Source: Erwinia oleae | GTDB lineage: Bacteria; Pseudomonadota; Gammaproteobacteria; Enterobacterales; Enterobacteriaceae | DNA length: 57,081 bases | Reading direction: 5' to 3' | Assembly (NCBI RefSeq): GCF_000770305.1 | Contig: NZ_JNVB01000018.1 | Location: 1 to 57,081 of the forward strand | Part shown: positions 1-10,373 of the stretch, piece after piece | Numbering within the stretch: the first letter of the stretch is position 1 | How the letters are laid out: each line of letters starts with the position of its first letter | Made by a program: the position numbers and the translations under genes | Notes under the pieces: model-generated | Told to the model about the DNA's origin: nothing | What the model saw: only the letters and a program-made list of their open reading frames with translations | The model's database searches: none

Positions 1-1
1 G

Positions 2-1084
2 AAGATCCGCCATGAAGCGGTGCTGGCCTCTGGCGGTCTGCATATTATCGGTACCGAGCGTCACGAATCACGCCGTATTGATAACCAGCTGCGTGGTCGT
101 TCCGGTCGTCAGGGTGATAACGGCTCCTCGCGCTTCTACCTGTCAATGGAAGATGCGCTGATGCGTATTTTCGCCTCTGATCGCGTGTCCAATATGATGC
201 GCAAGCTGGGCATGAAGCCGGGCGAAGCGATCGAGCATCCCTGGGTGACAAAAGCCATTGCTAACGCGCAGCGGAAAGTGGAAAGCCGCAACTTCGATAT
301 TCGCAAGCAGCTGCTTGAATATGATGACGTGGCCAACGATCAGCGCCGCGCTATCTACTCACAGCGTAACGAGCTGCTGGACGTATCAGACGTATCAGAA
401 ACCATTGCCAGTATTCGCGAAGACGTCTTTAAAACGACGCTGGACAGCTACATTCCCCCGCAGTCGCTTGAGGAAATGTGGGATGTGCCGGGTTTGCAGG
501 AGCGTCTTAAAAACGACTTCGATCTTGAGCTGCCCATCGCTGAATGGCTGGATAAGGAGCCGGATCTGCACGAAGAAACGCTGCGGGAACGTATTCTTGA
601 ACAGGCTAAACAGCATTACCTGCTTAAAGAAGAGATTGTTGGCGTTGAGATGATGCGCAACTTCGAGAAAGGCGTGATGCTGCAAACGCTGGATTCCCTG
701 TGGAAAGAGCATCTGGCGGCGATGGACTACCTGCGTCAGGGCATCCACCTGCGTGGCTATGCGCAAAAAGATCCGAAGCAGGAGTATAAGCGCGAATCCT
801 TTGCGATGTTCGCAGCCATGCTGGAATCGCTGAAGTACGAAGTGATCAGTACGCTGAGTAAGGTGCAGGTTCGTATGCCGGAAGAGGTCGAGGCGATGGA
901 AGAGCAGCGCCGTGAAGAGGCCGAGCGTCTGGCCCAACAGCAGCAGCTAAGTCACGTTGATACCGAGACGGAAGCGGCAATCGCGCTGGCCGATCAGACC
1001 GGCGAACGTAAAGTCGGGCGAAACGATCCCTGTCCGTGCGGTTCCGGTAAAAAGTTTAAGCAGTGCCACGGGCGCCTTGCATAA
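2..1084 (+). CDS. secA: SecA preprotein translocase ATPase, C-terminal part (5' end outside window)
   Basis: Motor ATPase that drives unfolded preproteins through SecYEG. Only the last ~360 residues are present; the frame is open from base 2, so the start lies outside the window. The fragment begins in nucleotide-binding domain 2 ([19 protein letters not shown], with the GRSGRQGD arginine-finger region), then the helical scaffold and wing domains ([18 protein letters not shown]), an acidic/Gln-rich linker, and the C-terminal zinc-binding SecB-docking motif [14 protein letters not shown]. It matches E. coli SecA closely to the end. The hairpin terminator just downstream ends the transcript, so mutT is probably expressed partly by its own promoter or by read-through. 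Confidence 0.98.
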   Translation, partial: KIRHEAVLASGGLHIIGTERHESRRIDNQLRGRSGRQGDNGSSRFYLSMEDALMRIFASDRVSNMMRKLGMKPGEAIEHPWVTKAIANAQRKVESRNFDIRKQLLEYDDVANDQRRAIYSQRNELLDVSDVSETIASIREDVFKTTLDSYIPPQSLEEMWDVPGLQERLKNDFDLELPIAEWLDKEPDLHEETLRERILEQAKQHYLLKEEIVGVEMMRNFEKGVMLQTLDSLWKEHLAAMDYLRQGIHLRGYAQKDPKQEYKRESFAMFAAMLESLKYEVISTLSKVQVRMPEEVEAMEEQRREEAERLAQQQQLSHVDTETEAAIALADQTGERKVGRNDPCPCGSGKKFKQCHGRLA

Positions 1085-1101
1085 ACAAATACATCAGACT
1101 G

Positions 1102-1128
1102 AGGCCGGAGAAATACCGGCCTTTTTTA
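1102..1128 (+). terminator. Intrinsic terminator after secA
   Basis: A 7-bp stem, AGGCCGG pairing with CCGGCCT, with a short A-rich loop, followed directly by a run of T, 18 bases after the secA stop. Confidence 0.85.
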
Positions 1129-1223
1129 TGGCCGCAAAAAAATTTTCGCCTGCCGGAAGGTTGTCATAACAGGTTAAGACTGAAATAGTATCAGCAAAAT
1201 CAGGATGACAAAGTGAGAAGAAA

Positions 1224-1616
1224 ATGAAGCATCTGCAAGTAGCCGTGGGGATCATTCGTAATTCGCAACGGCAGATATTCCTGGCGCAGCGGTCTGCAAC
1301 CGCCTACATGGCGAGTATGTGGGAGTTTCCTGGTGGAAAAATTGAAGCAGGTGAAACACCCCTGGAGGCATTAAAGCGCGAGCTCCGGGAAGAAACCGAT
1401 ATCACTGTGCTCAATGCGGTGCCCTATGAGTCATTCGACCATACCTACGACGATTTAAAAGTGTCACTCTACTTCTTTATCGTTGAGGAGTGGCAGGGAG
1501 AGCCCTATGGTCGCGAAGGGCAGCCATCGCGCTGGGTTGCGCAGGCGGATTTAATTGCTGAAGATTTCCCGCCTGCTAATGTAGGCATTGTTGCCCGTCT
1601 CAGAGCTGAAGCGTAG
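1224..1616 (+). CDS. mutT: 8-oxo-dGTP diphosphatase MutT
   Basis: Sanitises the nucleotide pool by hydrolysing 8-oxo-dGTP to the monophosphate, preventing A:T to C:G transversions. 130 residues, the usual MutT length. The Nudix box spans residues 38-60: G38, E44, then R52-E53-L54-R55-E56-E57, all the metal-binding positions intact. It follows secA, as in E. coli, and is convergent with yacG. The ATG is preceded by a purine-rich GAGAAGAAA stretch. Confidence 0.97.
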   Translation: MKHLQVAVGIIRNSQRQIFLAQRSATAYMASMWEFPGGKIEAGETPLEALKRELREETDITVLNAVPYESFDHTYDDLKVSLYFFIVEEWQGEPYGREGQPSRWVAQADLIAEDFPPANVGIVARLRAEA

Positions 1617-1621
1617 CCGGC

Positions 1622-1639
1622 TGCCCGCATCAGCGGGCA
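1622..1639. terminator. Hairpin between convergent mutT and yacG
   Basis: A 7-bp perfect stem, TGCCCGC/GCGGGCA, with a 4-base loop, in the 26-base gap between the two stop codons. There is no clear T-run, so it may be a weak or Rho-assisted bidirectional terminator. Confidence 0.5.
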
Positions 1640-1642
1640 CCG

Positions 1643-1846
1643 TTATCGGTCAGGATCTGCTTCGCTCCAGTCGTCGCTTTCCGACAGATCGCCGCTGCTG
1701 CTGATGCGTTTTTCTTCCGCTGCCCATTCTCCCAGGTCAATAAGCTGGCAGCGCTTACTGCAAAATGGCCGCCATGGGCTTAGTTCGTCCCAAATCACGT
1801 CTTTGCCACAGGTTGGGCAATTAACCATCGTTACATCATTATTCAT
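1643..1846 (-). CDS. yacG: DNA gyrase inhibitor YacG
   Basis: Small zinc-ribbon protein that binds GyrB and inhibits gyrase in E. coli. 67 residues, with the four zinc ligands C10, C13, C29 and C33 visible (CPTCGK and CSKRC) and an acidic, disordered C-terminus. It is the last gene of a coaE-zapD-yacG minus-strand cluster, nine bases after zapD, conserved in gamma-proteobacteria. Confidence 0.96.
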   Translation of the reverse strand: MNNDVTMVNCPTCGKDVIWDELSPWRPFCSKRCQLIDLGEWAAEEKRISSSGDLSESDDWSEADPDR

Positions 1847-1855
1847 AAAACACCT

Positions 1856-2599
1856 TTAACAGCAGGCAAGTTCAAAATCAAGCCGGGCCGGGATCTCACC
1901 GCGTTCGCTGTCGAGCGGCATAAAGCGGATAGCGAAACGGCTTTTATGCCCGGAGACCTGTGGGTAGAGCGCGTCATCCAGCGACAGCATCAGGCGCAGT
2001 AGCTCTGCGCCGTCCGCATTATCCTGAAAGAAACCGTTCAGGCTGGTCTGCGTACGGAAGTTGCCCGACTGACGGATCAAATCGAGCAGCAGCGTCAGCG
2101 CATGGCGAATAGGATCGAGCGAAGACATCCATAGTGCGACCTGTTCATCGCGCTGTGACTGCCCGATATGTAGCCAGGTATGCAACGTCGGAAGATCAAA
2201 ACTACAACAGCCGCCGGGAATACTGAGGCGCTGGCGTACCAGCCCGATCAGGCGATCTTCACGCAGTAGCTGGCCCATACGCGGCGCGGCAATCAGCACC
2301 GCCGCACGCGCTTTAAGGTTGTCGTTCAGCACATTTACCCGTTCCATATCAACACCCGGAACTTCAGCCCATGAACGTAGCTTTTGCTGCTGTTTTTCCA
2401 GTTCTTTTAATATTTCAGTGCGCAACTCGCCGCGCTCAAAAACGTCCAGCAACTCGGCCGCGTTGCGAAAAAAAGTCAGGGCGCTCAGGTGATCGGTAAT
2501 GGTCTGACACTGATCCAACTGTTGAAGAAGGAATTCAATACGCAGCCAGGTGCGCATTTTTTCATTTAAAGGATATTCAAATAGTATGGTTGTGCTCAT
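1856..2599 (-). CDS. zapD: Cell division protein ZapD
   Basis: Z-ring-associated protein (formerly YacF, DUF1342) that crosslinks FtsZ filaments. 247 residues, the same length as E. coli ZapD, mostly alpha-helical with a small beta domain ([19 protein letters not shown] in the middle). Recognised by sequence and by its fixed position between coaE and yacG. Its start lies 3 bases after the coaE stop, so the three genes are probably cotranscribed. Confidence 0.96.
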   Translation of the reverse strand: MSTTILFEYPLNEKMRTWLRIEFLLQQLDQCQTITDHLSALTFFRNAAELLDVFERGELRTEILKELEKQQQKLRSWAEVPGVDMERVNVLNDNLKARAAVLIAAPRMGQLLREDRLIGLVRQRLSIPGGCCSFDLPTLHTWLHIGQSQRDEQVALWMSSLDPIRHALTLLLDLIRQSGNFRTQTSLNGFFQDNADGAELLRLMLSLDDALYPQVSGHKSRFAIRFMPLDSERGEIPARLDFELACC

Positions 2600-2602
2600 G
2601 TA

Positions 2603-3214
2603 TTAATCCTGCTGTGTTGCCGAAGCCAGCTGCCTGTAGCGCTGGTCAAGAACGGCAACCTGGGCGGCCACTGCATCGGGTGACCCGCCGTTATTAATAA
2701 TATCGTCTGCCGCCGCAAGTCGGGTTTCACGTGAGGCCTGCGCCGCGAGAATATGTTCCGCCTGCGCGCGGGATACGCCGTCTCTCGCCATCGTACGCGA
2801 AAGCTGTGTAGTGCGATCCACATCCACAACCAGCACCCGGTTCGCCAGGTGCTGCAAATTATTTTCTACCAGCAGAGGGACAACCCACAGGCACCATACT
2901 GATTGCGCCATCGCCAGTTGTCTGCGGGTCTCTGCCTGAATCAGAGGATGCAACAGCGCATTCAGCCACGCTTTATCTTCAGGTGCGGTGAAGATTTGCT
3001 TACGTAGCCGCGCGCGGTCCAGCGAACCGTCTTTCAGGAGGATCCGCGGACCAAATTTTTCATGTATGGCGTTCAACGCTGGCCGGCCTGGTTCAACAAC
3101 CTGGCGGGCGATGACATCCGCATCGACAACGTCCACGCCTCTGGCGGCAAAGGCATTAGCGATAGTGGTTTTCCCGCTGCCGATGCCTCCGGTCAGCGCA
3201 ACAGTATAGCGCAT
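2603..3214 (-). CDS. coaE: Dephospho-CoA kinase
   Basis: Catalyses the last step of coenzyme A synthesis, ATP-dependent phosphorylation of the 3'-hydroxyl of dephospho-CoA. 203 residues; the P-loop GGIGSGKTT occupies residues 9-17, followed by the [13 protein letters not shown] substrate region and the lid. The first gene of the coaE-zapD-yacG cluster; in E. coli the pilus genes hofB/hofC lie on the other side of guaC, and the same order is kept here. Confidence 0.97.
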   Translation of the reverse strand: MRYTVALTGGIGSGKTTIANAFAARGVDVVDADVIARQVVEPGRPALNAIHEKFGPRILLKDGSLDRARLRKQIFTAPEDKAWLNALLHPLIQAETRRQLAMAQSVWCLWVVPLLVENNLQHLANRVLVVDVDRTTQLSRTMARDGVSRAQAEHILAAQASRETRLAAADDIINNGGSPDAVAAQVAVLDQRYRQLASATQQD

Positions 3215-3446
3215 AAGCTCCTGTGCCTCTGGCCCACGAATGGATACAGTTGGTGTGGCTCGTTATCAAATACGGCACGCGATGTCGCAGTCTCATCCGC
3301 ATCTGAAGAATTTCGGTAAATTTATGGGATTGTAGCGTAAATAAACCGGTTTTCGCAGTCTTGTCGCCGCGTTTTTAGTGCGTATGATAAGCTCACTGGA
3401 GCTGGCAGCACGCCTGTTAGATTGCGCCATTAACCAGGAAAAGATC

Positions 3447-4487
3447 ATGCGTATCGAAGAAGATATTAAGTTAGGTTTTAAAGATGTTCTTATCCGGCCA
3501 AAGCGTTCTACGCTTAAGAGCCGTTCTCAGGTGGATTTGACACGTCATTTCACCTTTAAGCATTCTGGCGTGGTCTGGTCAGGCGTGCCTGTCATCGCCG
3601 CCAATATGGATACGGTGGGCACCTTCAGCATGGCGGAAGCACTGGCATCTTTTGACGTGCTGACCGCCGTACATAAACACTACAGCATCGAGCAGTGGCA
3701 GGCGTTTGTTTCACGCGTGCCGGAAAGCGTGTTGCGGCACGTCATGGTATCAACCGGAACATCTGAGTCCGACTTCGTTAAGTTGAAACAAATTCTGGCG
3801 CTGTCGCCCGCACTGAACTTTATCTGTATCGATGTGGCTAACGGCTATTCTGAGCATTTTGTCGATTTCCTGAAACGCGCGCGTGAAGCCTGCCCGGATA
3901 AAACGATTTGCGCCGGTAATGTTGTCACCGGCGAGATGGTTGAAGAACTGATACTTTCCGGCGCGGATATCATTAAAGTTGGCATCGGGCCTGGCTCTGT
4001 TTGTACTACGCGCGTCAAAACCGGGGTAGGCTATCCTCAGCTTTCTGCCGTTATTGAATGCGCAGACGCCGCCCACGGGCTTGGCGGTCAGATCGTCAGC
4101 GACGGAGGCTGTTCCGTACCCGGCGACGTCGCAAAAGCCTTTGGCGGCGGCGCAGATTTTGTCATGCTCGGTGGAATGCTCGCTGCACATGACGAATGTG
4201 AGGGCACCGTGGTGGAGGAAAACGGCGAGCAGTTTATGCTCTTCTACGGTATGAGCTCCGAGTCAGCCATGAAGCGCCACGCTGGCGGCGTGGCAGGTTA
4301 CCGTGCCGCTGAAGGTAAAACGGTGAAGCTGCCTGTTCGCGGACCGGTAGAGCATACCGCGCGTGATATCCTTGGCGGTCTGCGTTCGGCCTGTACGTAC
4401 GTTGGTGCCGAACGTTTGAAAGAGCTGACCAAGCGCACTACCTTTATTCGCGTGGCTGAACAGGAAAACCGGGTGTTTAACCGCTAA
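3447..4487 (+). CDS. guaC: GMP reductase
   Basis: NADPH-dependent reductive deamination of GMP to IMP in purine salvage. Starting at 3447 gives 346 residues (E. coli GuaC has 347) and places AGGAAA seven bases upstream; an in-frame ATG at 3378 would add 23 residues with no counterpart in the family. The catalytic cysteine is C186 in [11 protein letters not shown], and the phosphate-binding loop [26 protein letters not shown] follows in two parts. Divergent from coaE, convergent with hofC. Confidence 0.97.
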   Translation: MRIEEDIKLGFKDVLIRPKRSTLKSRSQVDLTRHFTFKHSGVVWSGVPVIAANMDTVGTFSMAEALASFDVLTAVHKHYSIEQWQAFVSRVPESVLRHVMVSTGTSESDFVKLKQILALSPALNFICIDVANGYSEHFVDFLKRAREACPDKTICAGNVVTGEMVEELILSGADIIKVGIGPGSVCTTRVKTGVGYPQLSAVIECADAAHGLGGQIVSDGGCSVPGDVAKAFGGGADFVMLGGMLAAHDECEGTVVEENGEQFMLFYGMSSESAMKRHAGGVAGYRAAEGKTVKLPVRGPVEHTARDILGGLRSACTYVGAERLKELTKRTTFIRVAEQENRVFNR

Positions 4488-4493
4488 TACTTA

Positions 4494-4526
4494 ACCCTTC
4501 ATTATGAGGTATTGATGATGAAGGGT
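4494..4526. terminator. Hairpin between convergent guaC and hofC
   Basis: A 9-bp perfect inverted repeat, ACCCTTCAT and ATGAAGGGT, with a 15-base loop, 7 bases after the guaC stop. Only a CT-rich tail follows, so it would be a modest terminator. Confidence 0.4.
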
Positions 4527-4590
4527 GCTCTTCTTTGTGGCGTTTCCGCCCGGTGTTTCACTCTGTTTTGCGCCTTCGTTCTGTTAAACG

Positions 4591-5790
4591 CTAGCCAAGC
4601 GCATCGCCAAGATTGAAGATGGGAAGATACATGGCAACCACCAGCGTGCCGACTATCGCTCCTGTCACTATCATCATTAACGGCTCCAGCGCCGCCGCCA
4701 GATTATCCGCCAGTTCTGCGGTGTTTTCCTCATGAAAAACGCCCAGTCTGACCAGCAAACTGTCCAGCGAACCGGCTTCTTCGCCCACTTTAATGAGCTG
4801 GTAGCAAAGCGGCGTGAACAGCACATGCTGTTTTAGCGCATGGTTTAGCGGTCGCCCGGATGAAATATGCGTTTGTAGCATCACGATGGCGTCACGCCAG
4901 AGTTTTTGCGTTAGCGTCCGCTCCACGGCCTGAAGGCTTTGCAGAAGGGTTAAACCAGCCTGCTGCGTCATCGCCAGCGTCATAAATATTCTTCCTAACT
5001 GCCCACCGCGATAAAGCCGTCCAATTAATGGAATGCGTAATAACGTTAACTGTATTTTTCTTTGCCAGGATGCTGAGCGATGAAAATGCCATTGTACGCT
5101 ATATCCTGCGGCTATCACGCCAGGAAGGATAAAGAGCCCGTACTGACGCAGCCAGTCGGAAAGCGTCATCACTGCGGCTGTGAACGCCGGTAGCGGTGCA
5201 TCGAAGGTTTGGTAAATGGATACAAACTCAGGTAATACCCATACCAGCATGCCAGTGCTTACTATCAGAGCAACCGCGAGAATGAATAGCGGATAGCGCA
5301 GCGCCTTTTGCACTTTCTTTTGTAACGCCTGTTGCCGCTCCTGCTGACTCGCCAACTGCAAGCAGCACTCGTCCAGTCGGCCAGTGAGTTCGCCTACTTT
5401 TATCAGCGCAGGATAGAGGGGCGGAAAAACGTCGGGCCACTCTGCCATCGCATCGGAAAAAGGAACGCCTTCCGATACGCTCTGCTGAATGTGCGTAATC
5501 AAAGCCTGCCACGCCAGCTCGTCATGGTCTTCGCCTGTCAGCGTTAAGCTATCTGATAGCGTCAGGCCGGCCTTAAGCAAGGTCGCAAGCTGGCGGAAAA
5601 AAGCAGTTTTATGTGGACACTTCCAGTCTTTGGCCTGATATCTGCGCCCGGCAACAAGCGTTGTGGGCAGGCAGTTTTTTTCAACCAGCCTTTCCATTGC
5701 CTCGTGACGGGAGAGGCAAAAAAAAGCACCCTGACTAAAATGGCCTTCACTATCCATTCCGCGCCAGTGAAATAGCCGTTTATCAGCCAT
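4591..5790 (-). CDS. hofC: HofC, type IV pilus / type II secretion inner-membrane platform protein
   Basis: GspF/PilC-family polytopic protein that forms the inner-membrane platform for pilus assembly. 399 residues with the two tandem T2SSF helical domains (about 60-180 and 265-390) and membrane segments near 166-190, 215-235 and 367-393. Last gene of ppdD-hofB-hofC; it overlaps the hofB end by 8 bases. In E. coli the operon is poorly expressed under laboratory conditions. Confidence 0.94.
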   Translation of the reverse strand: MADKRLFHWRGMDSEGHFSQGAFFCLSRHEAMERLVEKNCLPTTLVAGRRYQAKDWKCPHKTAFFRQLATLLKAGLTLSDSLTLTGEDHDELAWQALITHIQQSVSEGVPFSDAMAEWPDVFPPLYPALIKVGELTGRLDECCLQLASQQERQQALQKKVQKALRYPLFILAVALIVSTGMLVWVLPEFVSIYQTFDAPLPAFTAAVMTLSDWLRQYGLFILPGVIAAGYSVQWHFHRSASWQRKIQLTLLRIPLIGRLYRGGQLGRIFMTLAMTQQAGLTLLQSLQAVERTLTQKLWRDAIVMLQTHISSGRPLNHALKQHVLFTPLCYQLIKVGEEAGSLDSLLVRLGVFHEENTAELADNLAAALEPLMMIVTGAIVGTLVVAMYLPIFNLGDALG

Positions 5791-7174
5791 CCTCCAGCCC
5801 CACTACGCGATTAAGCTCTTCAAGCGTTGTTTCGCCACGATTCACACAGTGTAATCCTTCAATAAATAAAGGCTGCATTCCCTGATTTTTAGCTAAATCG
5901 GAAAGCTCTTCCGGGCCTTTCTCAGCGATGATGGCGTTTTGCAGGCGAGGTGTTATCTGTAAAAGCTCAAATATCGCCAGGCGGCCATAGAAACCTGAGC
6001 AGCAGCGTTCGCATCCTCTGGCTCGCCAGTTTTGTACCGTGCCAGGCCAGATGTTGGAGGGAAAGTGCGCTACGGCTTCCGCCGGTTCTCGGCAGTGAAT
6101 GCAGAGACGGCGAACTAACCGTTGGGCGATCACTAGTTTCAGCGCAGAAGCAAGCAGGTAGCCCGGGATCCCCATCTGCGCCATACGGGTAAGCGTTTCC
6201 GTGGTCGAATTAGTGTGTAATGTCGACAGTACCAGATGCCCTGTTTGCGCGGCTTTAACTGCTATCTCAGCGGTTTCGGCATCACGAATTTCGCCAAGCA
6301 TAATCACATCAGGATCCTGGCGCAGAAGCGCGCGCAGCACCCGGCCAAAATCAAGCCCGCTTCTGGGATGAATCTGGGTTTGATTTACGCCTACCAGCGG
6401 TATTTCTATCGGATCTTCTACGCTACATACGTTGCGCTGGGGATGGTTCAGCCAGCTCAGTCCGCTGTAAAGCGTAAAGGTTTTACCGCTGCCGGTTGGG
6501 CCGGTAACAAGGATGAGGCCTTGTGGTCGTGACAGCGCTTTCTGAAAGCGCCGTAGCGAGGCTGATGTCATCCCCAGATTTTCTAACGTAACGGCATTGG
6601 TATCGCTTTGCAGCAGGCGAATGACCGCTTTCTCGCCAAAGCGTATGGGCAGCGTTGAAAGGCGAAACGTTTCTGATTTTCCATTAAGGTCAACCGAAAA
6701 CTGACCATCCTGAGGCGTTCGTCGCTCTGCAATATCCAGCCCTGCAAGGATCTTCAGGCGGGCAACGAGCGTGGCGGCAGAATCTGCCGCGCTGGTGGGA
6801 ACGTCTTGCAGCACGCCATCAACCCGAAAGCGAATTCGTAATAATTTCGCCTGCGGTTCAAGATGGATATCAGATGCGCGCTGTTGTATGGCCAGTAATA
6901 ACAGCTGATTGATGCGCTCAGGCGCTGCTGTTTGATGATTAGACTCTGTCTGCGGCTTTGCATCCTGCGTTTGTAAAAATTGCGCCAGGCGTGCCTCAGG
7001 CCAGTGTTCAATATCAATAACGGCCTGTGTGGCGAAGCGTAGCGATTCCATCATGGCTGTTGAGGGCATTTCGCTAACGGCCAGATGTAATCGCTCCTGC
7101 GTCATTTCTAATATCACGGCCTGATTCTGCTGGCAGAGACTTTCTATAGCTTTGTGAGAGGGCAACTGCGTCAT
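5783..7174 (-). CDS. hofB: HofB, type IV pilus assembly ATPase
   Basis: GspE/PilB-type secretion ATPase that powers pilin polymerisation. 463 residues. Walker A GPTGSGKT at 225-232, an Asp/His box region (EDPIEIPLVGVNQTQIHP), Walker B ending in DVIMLGEIRD with E295, and the zinc tetracysteine motif C358, C361, C388, C391 typical of extension ATPases rather than retraction ATPases. The start overlaps the ppdD stop as ATGA, indicating translational coupling. Confidence 0.95.
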   Translation of the reverse strand: MTQLPSHKAIESLCQQNQAVILEMTQERLHLAVSEMPSTAMMESLRFATQAVIDIEHWPEARLAQFLQTQDAKPQTESNHQTAAPERINQLLLLAIQQRASDIHLEPQAKLLRIRFRVDGVLQDVPTSAADSAATLVARLKILAGLDIAERRTPQDGQFSVDLNGKSETFRLSTLPIRFGEKAVIRLLQSDTNAVTLENLGMTSASLRRFQKALSRPQGLILVTGPTGSGKTFTLYSGLSWLNHPQRNVCSVEDPIEIPLVGVNQTQIHPRSGLDFGRVLRALLRQDPDVIMLGEIRDAETAEIAVKAAQTGHLVLSTLHTNSTTETLTRMAQMGIPGYLLASALKLVIAQRLVRRLCIHCREPAEAVAHFPSNIWPGTVQNWRARGCERCCSGFYGRLAIFELLQITPRLQNAIIAEKGPEELSDLAKNQGMQPLFIEGLHCVNRGETTLEELNRVVGLEDG

Positions 7175-7620
7175 TCTTCACCGCCGGTACTTTCATCATC
7201 GAAGCGGAACATGTTCTCGCAGGCTTCTTTTAACGTTGGTTGCTCGCTGTTACAGCTACGCTGCCAGCCCATTTGCCCTTCATTATTCCACTGCGGCTTC
7301 ATGATCACGCTCAGTCCGGCCAGGCTCTCCTGCCCGGTCAGGGTGAGGGTGCCTGTCTGAACGGAAACGGCGGAGACATAGCGTGAGCCTTTACCTGAAG
7401 GCACGCCGTTAACGCCCTCAGAACAGCTGCCCGGCCCACCGTGTTCAAGCGCGCATAGTTCGACGGCCGTTTTATACGGCATTGCCGTTTGCAACATATC
7501 CGTCAGCGCCGCTTTTTGCAGGTAGTTCTGATAAGCAGGAAGGCCGATTGCGCTCAATATGGCGATGATGGCAATAACAATCATCAGTTCGATCAGGGTG
7601 AAACCACGTTGCTTTTCCAT
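7171..7620 (-). CDS. ppdD: Prepilin peptidase-dependent protein PpdD, major type IV pilin
   Basis: Class III signal MEKQRG followed by FTLIEL: cleavage after G6 by the prepilin peptidase would expose F7 for N-methylation, with the invariant glutamate five residues on. A 20-residue hydrophobic N-terminal helix follows. 149 residues. Cysteines around 52-66 and near 120-133 (SCNSEQPTLKEAC) are consistent with the disulfide pattern of PpdD. First gene of the ppdD-hofB-hofC operon. Confidence 0.95.
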   Translation of the reverse strand: MEKQRGFTLIELMIVIAIIAILSAIGLPAYQNYLQKAALTDMLQTAMPYKTAVELCALEHGGPGSCSEGVNGVPSGKGSRYVSAVSVQTGTLTLTGQESLAGLSVIMKPQWNNEGQMGWQRSCNSEQPTLKEACENMFRFDDESTGGEE

Positions 7621-7828
7621 AGCACTACTCCTTTAGGGATGAGGAGTGCAGCCTAATAGCGGGCATCGTGCGTTTCCAGCGGCAAAAAAAGAGGTCTGGA
7701 GCCAGATTCAGAAATGATTTGTCTGTTGCATTATTAAGCAATAAGCGTGGAAGGCATGCCGCAAATTAATATCACAGCCAAAATAAACGCCACACTTAAC
7801 GGGTGGCGCATGATACAAAAAGGTGCGG

Positions 7829-8758
<930 letters not shown>

Positions 8759-8880
8759 CTAGCCTGGTTCAGGGGGCCTTGTCAGCCGGCCAGAACGCTA
8801 TTTAATGCGCATCACATGTTGCATTGCCAAAAAATGATTCATGTTACTCTGATGATATCGTTACGAAAGGAGAGTATCGC

Positions 8881-9450
8881 ATGCATTTACAAGCAGGCTG
8901 GATCCATGAGGCGAGAAGGGTGCCCTCGCCGCATTTCGATGAGCGGCCAGCCGGTGTCGCGCCCACGTTGCTGGTTATTCACAATATTAGCCTGCCGCCG
9001 GGCCAGTTCGGCGGGCCGTGGATTGATGCGCTGTTTACCGGAACGCTGGATCCTGACGCGCACCCCTGTTTTGCCGCTATTGCCGCTCTTCGTGTTTCAG
9101 CACATTGTCTGATTCGGCGCGATGGCGAAATCGTGCAATACGTCCCTTTTCATCTGCGCGCCTGGCACGCCGGAGTTTCATCTTATCAGGGGCGTGAGGC
9201 ATGTAATGACTTCTCCATCGGTATTGAACTGGAAGGAACCGACACGCTCCCTTACTCCGATGCGCAGTATCGTGCGCTTGAGAAGGTGACCCGGTTGCTG
9301 GTTGAGTACTATCCGACCATCGCAGAAAATATTACTGGTCATAGCGATATTGCGCCGATCAGAAAAACCGATCCCGGGCCGTCGTTTGACTGGACGCGAT
9401 ACTATGCCGCGCTAAGGCAATATGACTCAAAGCCTGTTGATAAGGAGTAA
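8881..9450 (+). CDS. ampD: 1,6-anhydro-N-acetylmuramyl-L-alanine amidase AmpD
   Basis: Cytosolic zinc amidase that cleaves anhydro-muropeptides during peptidoglycan recycling; its loss raises AmpC expression in species with AmpR. The start at 8881 (AAAGGAGAG upstream) gives 189 residues beginning [19 protein letters not shown], aligned with E. coli AmpD; an earlier in-frame ATG at 8824 lies upstream of the ribosome site. Zinc ligands H34, H154 and D164 and the catalytic E116 and K162 fall at the residue numbers known from the family. Confidence 0.97.
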   Translation: MHLQAGWIHEARRVPSPHFDERPAGVAPTLLVIHNISLPPGQFGGPWIDALFTGTLDPDAHPCFAAIAALRVSAHCLIRRDGEIVQYVPFHLRAWHAGVSSYQGREACNDFSIGIELEGTDTLPYSDAQYRALEKVTRLLVEYYPTIAENITGHSDIAPIRKTDPGPSFDWTRYYAALRQYDSKPVDKE

Positions 9451-9455
9451 CCAGC

Positions 9456-10310
9456 ATGACGCTCTTTTGTTTACTGTTGGTATCAGGCTGGGAACGCTTG
9501 TTTAAAATGGGTGAGCACTGGCAGCTCGATCATCTTTTGACGCCATTTTTTAGTAAGCAACATCGTTTCTCGTTATCGCGCACGCTACTGATGTTTTTGG
9601 TTGCCATTGGCGTTACTGCGGTTTGCGTGCTGGCGCTGAAAGGCTGGTTCTATGGTGTTTTGCAACTGCTGTTCTGGACCGCCGTCGGGCTTTTATGCAT
9701 CGGCGCGGGCTCGGTGCGTTTGCACTATCATGCCTATCTGAAGGCGGCAAGCCGCAATGATACTGATGCACACAGCGCCATGGCTGAAGAGCTCACGCTT
9801 ATTCATGGCTTGCCCGTCAATTGTAGTGAGCGTGAATACCTGAGCGAACTGCAAAATGCGCTGTTATGGATTAACTATCGCTTTTATCTGGCTCCGCTTT
9901 TCTGGTTTGTAGTAGGAGGGACATGGGGGCCGGTACTGCTGGTGGGGTATGCCTTTCTGCGCGCCTGGCAAACCTGGTTGGCACGACATCGGACGCCGCT
10001 TGAGCGCGCGCAGGCCGGTATTGACAGCGTGCTGCACGTTATTGACTGGCTGCCGGTCAGGCTGGTTGGCGTCGCGTATGCGCTGCTTGGCCACGGTGAG
10101 CGCGCACTGCCTGCCTGGTTCGCGTCATTAACCGATCGCCGTACACCGCAGTATCAGGTTTTAACACGGTTGGCACAGTATTCACTGGCGCGCGACCCGC
10201 ATACCGATAAGGTTGAGACGCCCCGCGTGGCGGTGGCGCTGGCTAAAAAAGTTTCACTGATCATTGTGGTGGTGGTGGCGCTGTTAACCATTTACGGCGC
10301 GCTTATTTAA
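9456..10310 (+). CDS. ampE: AmpE inner-membrane protein
   Basis: Regulatory-signalling membrane protein of the ampDE operon, function still unclear. 284 residues with hydrophobic segments near 45-62, 65-83, 147-168 and the C-terminal 265-284. It starts 5 bases after the ampD stop, with AAGGAG overlapping the ampD end, so the two are cotranscribed. Position and length match E. coli AmpE. Confidence 0.95.
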   Translation: MTLFCLLLVSGWERLFKMGEHWQLDHLLTPFFSKQHRFSLSRTLLMFLVAIGVTAVCVLALKGWFYGVLQLLFWTAVGLLCIGAGSVRLHYHAYLKAASRNDTDAHSAMAEELTLIHGLPVNCSEREYLSELQNALLWINYRFYLAPLFWFVVGGTWGPVLLVGYAFLRAWQTWLARHRTPLERAQAGIDSVLHVIDWLPVRLVGVAYALLGHGERALPAWFASLTDRRTPQYQVLTRLAQYSLARDPHTDKVETPRVAVALAKKVSLIIVVVVALLTIYGALI

Positions 10311-10336
10311 AGAAACGTATTCTTCAGGCGTTAAAA

Positions 10337-10360
10337 AAAGGGGCCGGAAGCCCCTTTAGA
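10337..10360. terminator. Bidirectional terminator between ampE and aroP
   Basis: An 8-bp stem, AAAGGGGC/GCCCCTTT, with a 5-base loop, A-rich on the left and T-rich on the right, between convergent ampE and aroP. Confidence 0.85.
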
Positions 10361-10373
10361 TAAAACTTTCACC